Positions 36,091 to 52,836 of a stretch of DNA of 64,000 nt are shown here, one piece after another. The DNA comes from Paralichthys olivaceus (taxonomy: Eukaryota; Chordata; Actinopteri; Pleuronectiformes; Paralichthyidae). A program made the translations under genes and the position numbers. The stretch spans positions 11,019,001 to 11,083,000 of the forward strand of contig NC_091108.1 in NCBI RefSeq assembly GCF_024713975.1, read 5' to 3'. Positions within the stretch are counted from its first letter, which is position 1. Each line of letters starts with the position of its first letter. The notes under the pieces were generated by a model. That model saw only the letters and a program-made list of their open reading frames with translations. It had not been told where the DNA came from and ran no database searches.

Positions 36091-36596
36091 CACCAGAAGT
36101 TAAATATCGTAACAAATTCCAGACTTGCTTACAAACCTTTTTTAATATCCCCACTCTCTTCATACATTATATAGTATAGTATAGAATATAAAATAGTATA
36201 TAAGACAAATTTCCCAAAAATTATTTATGCACGCACAGCTCCGGGTAAAGGGACACTGCGAATTTCATTGCAGTGATTACACTTGTTTGTTTTGCATATG
36301 AGAATAAAACCTTTAAAACCCTTTGGCAGAATAAATGAAAACTCATGAAAGTCAATGGAAATTGCCTAAAAGAATTCCCCAAGTTATATCAGAAAGTTGA
36401 CAAAAAGTATTTAATAAATATCCAGAAAATATGAAAGAGATTAAGAGCAAAATAACTAAAAATCCAAATTTGGGAAAAATACAGGAAAGTGCTGCATTAT
36501 CAAAGAGTATTGTGGGTAAAGATACTTAAAAATATAATAAAATCCATCCTTTGGTTGGTGGTATAGTGGTAGAGAGATTGTACTCATGTGACAACA

Positions 36597-36610
36597 CTGC
36601 CACCTGTTGG
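36597..36610 (-). promoter_or_regulatory. CTCF-like core motif between tnw and mrps14
   Basis: On the minus strand CCAACAGGTGGCAG matches the CTCF core except at position 4. It lies 1.5 kb upstream of mrps14 on the opposite strand from the other CTCF-like motifs. Confidence 0.4.
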
Positions 36611-37488
36611 CTCATAAATAGCTGGCTCTCATCCTTGGACCGTCTCCTGTTCTCCATCGTTGGGTCGCAGGCAGAGCTGGAGCAGATCCAGTTAGGTTAA
36701 AGCTGCAAAAGGAAACAGTCATGCTGGTGTAGAAACAGCGTTCACCTGTGCCATCATTGTTGTTACTGAATCCATTATGGTATTAAATGTTTCAGAAGAG
36801 TCCGTTTGGTAATTATAAGTCAATGTAATGATTAAATTTTTCCTTTAAATTACATTTGAAAAAAGTAAAAACAGAACTTAAAATGTTTGCACATATTTTG
36901 AAAAGAATCGCACTGACATGGTCGTAGGATGGCAGTTGTTGCCACAGGCCTGTAATGGCAACAATTGTGTGGCAATGAAGAATCAATAATCACTCTTCCT
37001 GTTTATCGCAACATGTTTTCACAAAGTGTGTGCTGCTCCCCTGTGTTATGGCATCTTCAGTTTGTTTGTGAGGCGATTCTGTTTCCAAACAAATGAAAGC
37101 CTTTCAGACCATTCATCACTTTTCGATCCCTGGCACATCTCCTCCATGTCGAGGCCGCAGCTGCTGAATAACAACTTTTCCAGGAGACTGCAGGTTTGTC
37201 AGCCTCCAGCATCAAAGAAAATTGCTGCCCTGCACTAAACCTGACACTGAGGTGCTGTCCATCATCTTACTGCTGTACTCATTCATACTGACAGTGAGGC
37301 AACAGCGCCACCATGAGGTCAAACTCCTCATACGGTTTTTGTTTGGGAAGATAATCTTGAGAAACAATGCTTTTTATCACTTTTGACATTTTGACAGAAC
37401 ATTGTTGAAGACAAATAGTCTGAGAAGTACCAGGGAGTGGAGCTGCTTAATTGAATGAAATTGATGAATTTGACAGGGTGTAGTATAG

Positions 37489-37491
<3 letters not shown>

Positions 37492-37547
<56 letters not shown>
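37492..37547. repeat. (CT)n microsatellite
   Basis: About 55 nt of near-perfect CT dinucleotides, 0.6 kb upstream of mrps14. Confidence 0.97.
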
Positions 37548-37550
<3 letters not shown>

Positions 37551-38097
37551 ACAGATGTTCATATTTGGTTTTTCATTTGGTAAAAAGAAGAAGACAAAAG
37601 GACAACTGCTGTATTTCTATTTCGCTGAAGTAAAGTAAAGATAAGGACACAGGACAGTGGTTGGATTATTTATTGGTTGTCAAGAGTTTATTTGGAACAT
37701 GACTATTATTAGAATATATACATTATGTAATAAATCAGGATTTTGATGCTTTTATTATTAGATGTGCTTTTTTATTCAAAGATGTTTCTTTTATTTATTT
37801 TATCAAGTTCTTGTCTTTGTAAAATATTGCCAATGTACAAAACAACACAGTGACAAAATACATTTCACATACATTTTCAAAAATCAATTTAAAATCAGAA
37901 AACAGTTTAAAACGAATTTTATGCTTCGAATAAGTTGAAGGAGGAACACAATACAAATGCAATAGATAGAACTGTGTAAAATAATAAAGTAAGTAAAGTA
38001 GAATCACTTTAAATGATGGAATGATCTTATTAAATAGAATAATCGTAGAATATTTTCTGACTGACTAAATGACTGGTCCGCTCATTTCACCCTCCAG

Positions 38098-38111
38098 GTC
38101 AGCAGGTGGCG
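38098..38111 (+). promoter_or_regulatory. CTCF-like motif just upstream of mrps14
   Basis: TCAGCAGGTGGCGA, two mismatches from the CTCF core (first and last positions), 45 nt upstream of the mrps14 ATG. Confidence 0.35.
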
Positions 38112-38151
38112 ATGTTTTCTCCTCTTGATGGTTTTGCAGACGAGTCACATC

Positions 38152-38164
38152 CAACATGGCGGCC
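38152..38164 (+). promoter_or_regulatory. YY1-type motif over the mrps14 start codon
   Basis: CAACATGGCGGCC spans the initiator ATG and matches the YY1 consensus AANATGGCGGC, a common arrangement at TATA-less housekeeping and mitochondrial or ribosomal protein genes (knowledge). No TATA box is visible upstream. Confidence 0.55.
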
Positions 38165-38555
38165 CAGAGAATAGCATGTTCAGGGTTAAGTGCTCTGTAT
38201 TCCAGTGTTTGCGCTCCGCAGCAGGTAACCTACAACATATGACATGACATTTCACAGTGTATTGTGTTTTTTTTACTCTGGTGTCATCGCACAGCTACAG
38301 CAGAAAGTAAGAGAAGAAGGAACTCAGTGTGTTCTTGGTAGCTGTCTGACGTTAGCTTTGCAGCTAATGCTCAGTGAATCCTGTAGATATGAATAAAGAA
38401 CTACCTGTTAGTTTAGTGCAACAGTCTGACTTAGTCTTAATCTGAACTGTGGTCTCAGGTTGTGTCTGTGGAAGCTTAGAGCCGCATTTAAGTCACATGT
38501 GGAGCGAACTGTCACTTGAACTCATCAGTCTCAGTTTGTTTTCTGTTTTCTGAAG

Positions 38556-38606
<51 letters not shown>

Positions 38607-39709
38607 TGTCTGTCTGTCTGTCTGTCTGGTGCAGTTTAATGCTGTAGATCCAGTTATAAGTGTTAAGTGTGAGAGGTCATAGTTAGTGGAGTTGATATAC
38701 TCTGTATTTAGTGGCGTTTATTCCTTTTTGTCCTTATATACAAATATAATCAGGACCGAGTATTAAACACAGTAATCCAATCCAGTATAATACTTCCTCT
38801 AACTATGAACTTGGTTTGTGAATATATAACTTAATGAACTTAAAAACTACGCCTCAAAAAGACTTCTAGAACAGTCTGTAACCAAGCTTTTCATACATTT
38901 TGTTGACCTTTCACTCACATGATATTAGTTGTCATTCCATAAAAACTGCTGGAACAATGTGTGCAGGCCCTGAGGAGCTGCTGGGGGGCGCTGGAGCAGG
39001 TGAGGGGTTACTATGTTAACTGGAGGATGCTGAGGGACGTCAAGAGGAGGCAGATGGCCTTCGACTACGCTGACGAGAGGCTACGTATCAACGCACTGAG
39101 GAAGAACACCATCCTACCCAAAGAGCTTCAGGTAAGAGTAACACACCAAACAAGTCATGTAGGATTGGAGGAAATACATCTGTGTAACTAGCTTGTGATA
39201 ATGTATTATGTAATGTATGAGCACTTCAGGTCAGTTTATTTTAATGCTACCTTCAAATGACTATTTTTTGATTGATTTATGACAGGATACTGTCCTATTG
39301 ATGATTTTTGTTGTATTATATCATTAATAAGAGATGAAATCCTACCCAGTTTGTCTGTCGTTGGTCAATTGAAAATATTTTTGCACATCTCAATATGGCT
39401 AAAATTTGCTAATTGTCACAACTGTGTCTTTTGTGCTTATTATGTGAGTTAAGTAATGAAATTCAAAGTTATTCCAATTAATTAAGAATACAAATAGGAC
39501 TTACTTCAGTTTTAAAACCTTTGCAGGAGGTAGCAGATAAAGAAATTGCTGCACTGCCCAGAGACAGCTGCCCCGTGAGAATACGCAACAGGTGTGTGAT
39601 GACTTCCAGGCCCCGCGGAGTGAGGCGGAGATGGCGACTGAGCCGCATCGTCTTCCGTCATCTAGCCGATCACAACCAAATGTCTGGGATTCTGAGGGCA
39701 AGATGGTGA
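38156..39709 (+). CDS. mrps14: mitochondrial ribosomal protein S14 (uS14m), 3 exons
   Basis: Component of the 28S small subunit of the mitochondrial ribosome, needed for translation of mtDNA-encoded respiratory chain subunits. Exons 38156-38224, 38967-39131 and 39527-39709 (stop TGA 39707-39709) join in phase 0 with GT/AG borders to give 138 residues; human MRPS14 is 128. Residues 1-30 are the variable, acid-poor targeting region. From about residue 37 the sequence follows the family closely: [36 protein letters not shown], then [17 protein letters not shown] (93-109) and [13 protein letters not shown] near the C-terminus. The ATG sits in an AACATGGCGGCC context. It is divergent from tnw and co-oriented with cacybp, 1.2 kb upstream of it. 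Confidence 0.97.
38225..38966 (+). repeat. mrps14 intron 1 with compound (TG)n(TCTG)n microsatellite
   Basis: The 742-nt intron carries a TG run at about 38557-38604 that passes directly into TCTG repeats to about 38629. Nothing else is recognised. Confidence 0.9.
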
Positions 39710-39845
39710 TCAGGAGCCATTGGACACATAAACTGGACCATAAAAAAAGAAGTGGTTATGTGGTTGTGATAAGCAGAACGATCGGCACTCAATACTGACT
39801 TGATTTTGACCTTTATTGTCTGGAGTCTATACAGGTATTGACAAT

Positions 39846-39851
39846 AATAAA
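39846..39851 (+). terminator. poly(A) signal of mrps14 (proximal)
   Basis: AATAAA 137 nt after the mrps14 stop codon. A second AATAAA lies at 40072-40077, followed by T/G-rich sequence, so two alternative 3' ends are possible. Confidence 0.55.
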
Positions 39852-40071
39852 ACAGTTCCACAACCTCCCACAAAAGCTTGGAAGGTGTTCAAAGGGGATC
39901 TTCTGAGGTTACTGCAGCTTGTTTTCAGTATTTTGTGCTGAAGAGGACGTGAATATTCCATTTCTGGAGATTGTTTGTTTCCTTATGGCTCCCTATAAAT
40001 ATGAAAAAACAACAAAACATATTTAAAAGTAATGTCTATGTAACTTACTTTATCCTGAAATATTATTGGAG

Positions 40072-40077
40072 AATAAA
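40072..40077 (+). terminator. poly(A) signal of mrps14 (distal)
   Basis: AATAAA followed by TTGTTGC- and TTTATTG-type downstream sequence; 0.36 kb past the stop codon. Confidence 0.5.
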
Positions 40078-40749
40078 TATTGTTGCACATGAATAACTTT
40101 TTAGTGTCTTTATTGTACACGTTGATACAGAGATTAGAAATATCTTACTGTTATAAGTAAAAAATATCTAAAACCCACCTTTTCCTCCACCAGCAGCAAG
40201 AAAAAAGTTACCAATCAAAGGTGACTGACAAAAGCATCACCCAAAATTATGAGTCCTGTAATCGTGCAATCATAGTTGTTTTATTGTTCAGCCCTGTTTT
40301 TCACAGAATAATATTTAAAATCTGAATGCAGTATTTTCTATACATGTATGCATATATACACATATATACATTTATTATTCTCTTTGTATATAGTGTAAAG
40401 AGAAAAAAAACCTTTGGAACTGTTGCTTAGCAGTTGGTTGTGGCAAAATTCAGTATCCTTTAAAAATGCATTAGTATAAATTAAGAAGTGCAGTAATACA
40501 ATAAATACATGTACAAATATAGAAAATTTTCATCACAACATTTATTTATTTTACATGTATTTATCTATTGAATTATTGATTTTTCTTTCCTCCTTTCTTT
40601 TTTCTTTCTTCATTCTTGAATTTATTTAAACTTCTGTCTGTGTTGTCCTTCACACAAGTCTTCCTTCTGACGGATAATGAATTAATCAAGTAATAAAATA
40701 AACTACTTAAAAGATTCTTTCGTGGGGCTGTGTTTTATGTGTCACCACT
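40078..40749. other. mrps14-cacybp intergenic spacer
   Basis: AT-rich, with short TATATACA repeats (about 40346-40370) and CT-rich runs near 40580-40610. No gene seen. Confidence 0.7.
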
Positions 40750-40822
40750 TCAGTCCGGTAGGTGGCGGTCGTGTACTTACGGACAGGCTCGCCGACCACC
40801 AACAATCAAGAAGAAGAAGAGG
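40750..40822 (+). promoter_or_regulatory. cacybp promoter-proximal module (CCGGTAGGTGGCGG ... AAGAAGAAGAAG)
   Basis: TATA-less. CCGGTAGGTGGCGG at 40755-40768 matches the 14-nt CTCF core except at one base and is followed 45 nt later by AAGAAGAAGA at about 40810-40820, about 65 nt before the ATG. I recall the combination GTAGGTGGCGGT...AAGAAGAAG as recurring in teleost genomes, so it may be an exapted repeat. Its use as the cacybp core promoter is inference. Confidence 0.45.
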
Positions 40823-40884
40823 CAACGCGGCGCTGCAGTGAGGAGAGGGTGTTTGTGCTAAGCTAACACAACCGAGAAGCTAAA

Positions 40885-43432
40885 ATGGATTTAACTGAAC
40901 AGGTAAGTTTCATATTTTTATTTAACTCCATTTACAAACACACAGAGCAACAGACGGTTAGCTTTGTGAGCTGAGGTGTTGAATTAATGTCATAGTTCAG
41001 TCAACATTAGTTTACATAACTAGCCACCGCTAGCCGGCGGCAATGTAAAATAATGTTCATACTTAGTCTCTGGAAGTCTGAACGACATTTATTTAAATTC
41101 ACTTCTAATGCAGGTTCGCTGAGATGGTGACAGTACCTTGTGTTTGCCAGCAGCTAGCTAGCTAGCCAGCACACCGCTAGCCTTGACTGGAGTCAGAATG
41201 TTCTAGAAACGTAATGCTAACACCAGCTAATGTTAGCCGGCGTCAATGTGGCAGCAAAATGAAAGTGAGGACATTGTCTGAACTGTTATATGATGAGATC
41301 TTGAAGTATATCAGGTGACTGTGCAGAGGGACAGTGGATGGCGTTTAAGATCAGGGTGATCTATGGTCTGTACAATATACTGATAATATACTGATGTAAA
41401 GCTAAAAGCCAAAGAAATTGTCTTTTACTATTGAGCTATCAGCATCATCAGTAATAAACACCTCTGTTCTCAAAAGACAGTCCTCATTTAGTGTTTGGAT
41501 TGTGGTGGTGGTCTTAACACATCCAACCAAGGTGTTTGATTGAGTTGAGAGATGGTGACTGAAGGTTTTCATATTCATCAAACCATTCAGTGACATCCAC
41601 ATCTGCTGTTTTTCTACTCATTTATTCAGATTTTATAATAATACATTTTATTTATAAAGCGCTTTAACAATTCTCAAAGACTCTGTGTCATGTCACACAC
41701 ATTGTTGACCTGATTGGTTGCATTCTGGTCTTTTGCAAGTGATAATAGTCCATGGACATTAAGAATGACCTGAAACTGTAGTTCCAGAATGTGCTTTTCT
41801 GATTGGTCTAATGTTTTCCCTCATGCAGATCAACCAGTTGGAGGCAGACTTGCTGGAGCTGGGTTCACTCTTGGAAAAATCCGAGAGGAAACGAGTGCAG
41901 GAACTGTTAAAACAGGAGCAGAAGAAGGTGGAGAAGGAGCTTTCAGTTAAAAAACATCAAAAGGAGCAACAAGCCAGGAGACTAGCAGACCCATCTGCAG
42001 CCTCTAAAGCAGCGTACACAGTCAAGATCACCAACTATGGTATGATGTAATTGTTCACTCACTGAGGCTATCAGTCATTTATTAGTGTGTGTGTCTGTTT
42101 TCACAAAGTATTTGAAAGTTGTTCACAATTGTTCATCTTCTGTACAGCTTGGGACCAGTCAGAAAAATATGTAAAAATTTACCTTACACTGAAGGATGTG
42201 CACAAAATCCCATCAGAACAAGTGGAGGTCAACTTCACAGAAAGGTTAGATGATAACCAGCCTGTATGTATGATTGTACAATACATACATGATCGTTCAG
42301 CATTTATTGTTTAACATACAATTATAATTCTGCCTGTTGCAGGTCATTTTCTGTTCTGGTGAAGGATCTTGGTGGGAAAAACCATCAAATGACAATTCTC
42401 AATCTGTTATATCCAATCGATGAAAAGGAGAGCTGCAAAAAGGTGAAGAAAACCGATAAATGTGTTTAAAGGAATCATATTTAAATTTTTTGATATAAAG
42501 TGATACAAGTTATTGGATCTTGGTACAAACAAACTGAGGCAGTGAGTCTTGCAGTTGATCAGTTTATTTATAAGAGATGAATAAGCAGCATTAAATGATT
42601 CTAACTAAGTATGTCATTGTAAATCCTAATATTTTCCCAAAGGCTTCAGCCTTTCACAACAAAACATCATAAGCTAATTTGAACATTGTTCAGCCACTAG
42701 AGGGCAGAAAGTAGACAATATATAACAGCTAAACTATTGGCCAGATTGAAACAACATGGCCATCTTGTTGTCTCTTTTCTTGTCAACTGAGTTCAGTTTC
42801 AGTTTTAATTTTGCATATTGCTCTTGGATTTGTTCAGACAATTCCTGAAGAAAATATTCTAGTGTCTCTGTCTCTCTGAAAGGCCTTAAACAACTTTTAT
42901 CTCCCTGCTACAGATAAAAACAGACATGGTCCTGGTCATGTGCAGGAAGCAGACAACGAAGAAGTGGGAGTGCCTAACGAAGGCGGAACAGCAGTCTAAA
43001 GAGAAAGAGTAAGCACAAAATAAATTCAGCTTTAAGCTCTTGTGATTTCAATTAATCTGGAATTTTAGTTGAGGTTAGGTTTCATCTATCCACTGGAAAC
43101 AATGATCATTTTCACATCCACACTCAATCAATGAACAGTACTGTGTGTGCCACTGTTTATTAGGCATGGAATACATGTAAGTTGGGTGCAGACATGCAAA
43201 CTGAGAATCCAAACAATTTAGATAAACTTGGACACATCCCTATTGCATTTCCTCATTGCTTCTCAACAGAAAACCCAGTATGGAGGAGAATGCAGACCCC
43301 AGCGACGGCCTGATGAGCATGCTGAAGAAGATATACTCTGAGGGAGATGACGAGATGAAGAGAACCATCAACAAAGCCTGGTCAGAGTCCCAGGAGAAGA
43401 AGAGCCGAGGAGAAGACATGATGGACCTCTAA
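40885..43432 (+). CDS. cacybp: calcyclin-binding protein / Siah-1-interacting protein, 6 exons
   Basis: Adaptor linking Siah-1 to Skp1 in ubiquitination of beta-catenin, and binding S100 proteins (family knowledge); cytosolic and nuclear. Exons 40885-40902, 41829-42039, 42148-42244, 42343-42442, 42914-43008 and 43270-43432 join in frame to 684 nt, 227 residues; human is 228. The first coding exon holds only six codons (MDLTEQ). Residues 7-60 are charged helices (N-terminal dimerisation/Siah region). Residues about 68-165 form the CS domain ([16 protein letters not shown] start spanning the exon 2-3 junction, [31 protein letters not shown]). Residues 174-227 form the SGS region ([33 protein letters not shown]). 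It is co-oriented with mrps14; in human, as I recall, the two genes are convergent. Confidence 0.97.
40903..41828 (+). other. cacybp intron 1
   Basis: Non-coding. Contains a short GCTAG-rich stretch (41150-41175) and, at about 41634-41700, a fragment of a common vertebrate/fish repeat type (ATTTTATTTATAAAGCGC then AACAATTCTCAAAGACTC). Confidence 0.7.
42694..42707 (+). promoter_or_regulatory. CTCF-like core motif in cacybp intron 4
   Basis: CCACTAGAGGGCAG matches the 14-nt CTCF core CCASYAGRKGGCRS at every position. Occupancy cannot be judged from sequence. Confidence 0.55.
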
Positions 43433-43660
43433 ACCGCACCCACAAGCAAAAATAAGTGAGATCTTCCCGGGCTGCAGTGGACATGACTTGAATGTTAAAC
43501 GCTATAACTGACATCCCAATATATAAATCACACTTTCACAATATGTAGAATTTAGGTATACAGCTCATAAATAAGGTGACAGGATTAATGTTTAAGCCCT
43601 GGATGGCCTCTGCTGAGAAAACCGGGCTGCTAATAGTCATAAATCCTAAAGCTGTTGATA

Positions 43661-43666
43661 AATAAA
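43661..43666 (+). terminator. poly(A) signal of cacybp
   Basis: AATAAA 229 nt after the cacybp stop codon, within AATAAAATTGAAAAATTGTG. The short 3' UTR shows nothing else of note. Confidence 0.65.
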
Positions 43667-45179
43667 ATTGAAAAATTGTGTTAAAATACGAGTGCTGATC
43701 ATCAGGCGGCAGCCTTAATGTAGCAAGAAGTCACACATATTCATCACTTGTTTTCTACCATAAAGCAGCCATTTTCTTCCCAAGATGAATATCTTGTCAG
43801 TTGTACAGGATTTCAACTAGACCAGGACAACTGAATTGAAGAATTGTTGACTTGATCTTCTAAGTTACTTGTTAATTGTCCTGTGCTGATTTGTTGTAGC
43901 TAAACTGGTGTTTTAAACTGATGTTGAAGATGTTTTCTTGTGAACATTTGCCTAAGCCACACTCACATTCCTTTAAATGAAGAAGACCAGTGGACATGTC
44001 AGTCTTCATATCAGCCTCTTGATTTTTTTTGTCATTCTATAAATGGACCATGATGATCACGGCAAAGACTTTACCCATCATACAACAGCCCAGTGTAATA
44101 ATCTACGTTACTGCATGGGTGTGTTCAGATTTTAATGTGCTTTACTCACTTGTGTTAAAATGTGTAAAACTCAGAACATTCATTTCAATTCTTTAATGGA
44201 AGTGATTTTCTTACTATGATTTTTATGGTTGTACTTTTTTGTGATTTCTCTCCAATATTTGTGAATATGTACAAATTCACATTTCAACTAAGTTGATATT
44301 TTGCTTTGGTTGTTCATGTCACAGTCTTATGTGTATTGTTGCCCGCCCTCAGGTTGTGCATGCAGTTCAGACAAATATAACTTTTGAACTGAGTCCTTGT
44401 TCCATTTGTCTTGTGATTTCGATGTCAGATTAGATTTGATTACATTTATTTGGACTGTGCGACATATTTACTCTCAGGAAGCATTTGAATTTTGTGAAGC
44501 CTTCCACATTGGAAGTTTTGGTTTCAAGACTGTGTCCATGAGCTGAATCTTTACTCATTGTTAAATCTAAACTAAAAAGCCTAATTTCGTACTTAAATAC
44601 ATTTAACAATCCCAGATGCAATTTGACCAAGATTGTAACATGTAAGTGGTCAAAGACGACCATTTGTGATCCAGGTTAACTTTTATGGATGATGACTCGT
44701 CCTGTTGATAGAAACAGTCACAACACAATTGCATAAACTAGAATAGAATTATTTTTGTTGTCCACCAGGGGCAGCAGTGATCACGGGCTCAGGAGAGGTC
44801 CAATCAAAGTTTTATTGAGAAATGTGAACTTTTATTTTGTAGGGTTTCATAAGTTGGCATTTTCAGCTGTAGATTTACAAAATAAATGATAAAACTTACT
44901 GCAGTATATTTTATGATCTATAATCTGGAATTTGTCTCTCAAACAACTTTGATTAAATGTAAAGTTTGTATTAAAGATAACTGTAGTATTCCCAGTTAGT
45001 ATGACTTCTCAGAATATCTTGCAAACATACCACATCTGGTCTGCTCAACTAATTAACTGAAATCAGTTCCTTACAATTCATTTGCAACTTACTGTATGTT
45101 TATCTTCTCCATTAACATGTGCCTGTCATGTTCTATAATTCATTTTAGTCACTGACTTCTTTCATGCTTCTGTGTATGT

Positions 45180-45336
45180 TCTTTGTTTTTAAATCGCTTT
45201 GCTGTGTTTTAGTATTTTTGTGTGTTATTTGTCCCGGCTTTTATTTGTATTTGAAACATTTTGCACCAGGTCTCTCTGGCAGAAAATATATTGCATCTCA
45301 AGTGGACCTTCCTGGTTAAATAAAGGATAAATAAAC
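45180..45336 (+). mobile_element. 3' tail of an L2/CR1-type LINE
   Basis: Ends in ACCTTCCTGGTTAAATAAAG followed by GATAAATAAA. The CTGGTTAAATAAAGG tail is, as I recall, typical of fish L2-clade (Maui-like) non-LTR elements. Only the 3' untranslated end is present; no reverse transcriptase is seen. Confidence 0.6.
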
Positions 45337-45599
45337 AGTAGTCTTTGTATTTTTCTTGACATGAACAACTGGAACAATGAAATAGTATGAACAATGATTA
45401 AAGAATAAGAATAATTCAGTAACAGACGAGGGTAGTTTTTTTTAAACCAGGGGCCATGATGTCCAACATCCACGCACATATCCTTATTCAGTAAGATGCA
45501 GTCATTCCTTGTTGAATGTTAGCTCTATAGCTTTGACCACATACCACTGAATATATTTTATAAACTGTTTCTTGCCCGAGCACATCCTGCACTTCAAAA

Positions 45600-45714
45600 A
45601 AGAGGTAAAAAAAACTATCAAATTGTCATTGTTGACTACTGACAGAGCAGGGGGCAATCATTTCAGCTGGGGCCAGCAGCCCCCCTGATCTCAAACCCTG
45701 GATCCGCCCCTGGA
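45600..45714 (-). mobile_element. hAT-like transposon terminal fragment
   Basis: Read on the minus strand from 45714 it begins CAGGGGCGGATCCAGGGTTT, the form of hAT terminal repeats seen often in fish. The other end is not found, so it is truncated. Confidence 0.5.
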
Positions 45715-46010
45715 ATAACGAAAGCAGAAGTTAGGAACTCTGTTTTTAAAATACATTTTAAAAAAAATAAAATGTTTTTCGGGAGTCTCATCAACCTGTC
45801 TGTGTGGACTTCAGCTGATCAGACAGTGTACAACCTGCTCCTGTCACAGCAGCAGCTCTCAGAGAATGAGCTGCATCAATATTGTTTTCTTTTTCTTTTC
45901 CCATGAGCTGTTTCATTCATATGTTTCCCTCACACTCCGGATAATGTTATGATTGGGATCGTGTCTGGACAAATCGTCTGGACTTTCTTCCACCGGTGTT
46001 GCGCCAGCCT

Positions 46011-46080
46011 CCCACCGCCCCCTTCTCCGTGACGTAGCCGCTCGCCTATATATCCGGACAGAGACGAGCCCTGACTCGTC
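46011..46080 (+). promoter_or_regulatory. plk3 core promoter: GC box, CRE-like site, TATA box
   Basis: CCCACCGCCCCC (about 46011-46022) is followed by TGACGTAG (46030-46037), a CRE-like site sharing the TGACGT core, then TATATAT at 46047-46053. Initiation would fall near 46078, leaving a 5' UTR of about 140 nt. This fits the immediate-early, stress- and serum-inducible behaviour known for PLK3. The transcription start is inferred. Confidence 0.6.
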
Positions 46081-46215
46081 AGATGGAGACAGTTGGAAGA
46101 GGCGGACACATCTTTACGCACACGACCAACTACTGAAACACGGGCGAAAAGGATATTTATTCATATTTAGGCCTGTGTACGAACTGACGGGTCGTTCCTT
46201 CCACCGCTGAGTTTA

Positions 46216-52836
<6,621 letters not shown>

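Larger units (their letters stand above)
25400..38155. other. intergenic region between tnw and mrps14
   Basis: Spacer between divergent genes. Contains dispersed repeats (25895-26157, 27128-27352, 34388-34700), a second repeat pair (28955-29240, 33490-33770), a perfect hairpin (28617-28660), an exon-like ORF (29459-29653), a MITE end (31439-31471), a G run (about 34983-34998), a hAT-like end (36031-36090) and a CT microsatellite (37492-37547). Confidence 0.75.
43667..46010. other. cacybp-plk3 intergenic region
   Basis: 2.3 kb with a LINE 3' end (about 45180-45336) and a hAT-like terminal fragment (about 45600-45714). No gene recognised. Confidence 0.7.

Noticed and set aside
36550..36610. 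tRNA-like stretch (GGTGGTATAGTGGTAGAG)
   Set aside because: Only an A-box-like piece is present; no B box or cloverleaf arms follow, so neither a tRNA gene nor a clear SINE.
44764..44778. CTCF-like sequence CCACCAGGGGCAGC
   Set aside because: Requires a one-base gap against the core motif; too weak to list.
45953..46210. 85-codon ORF upstream of plk3
   Set aside because: It spans the TATA box and 5' UTR of plk3; begins before the inferred transcription start and has no recognisable domain.
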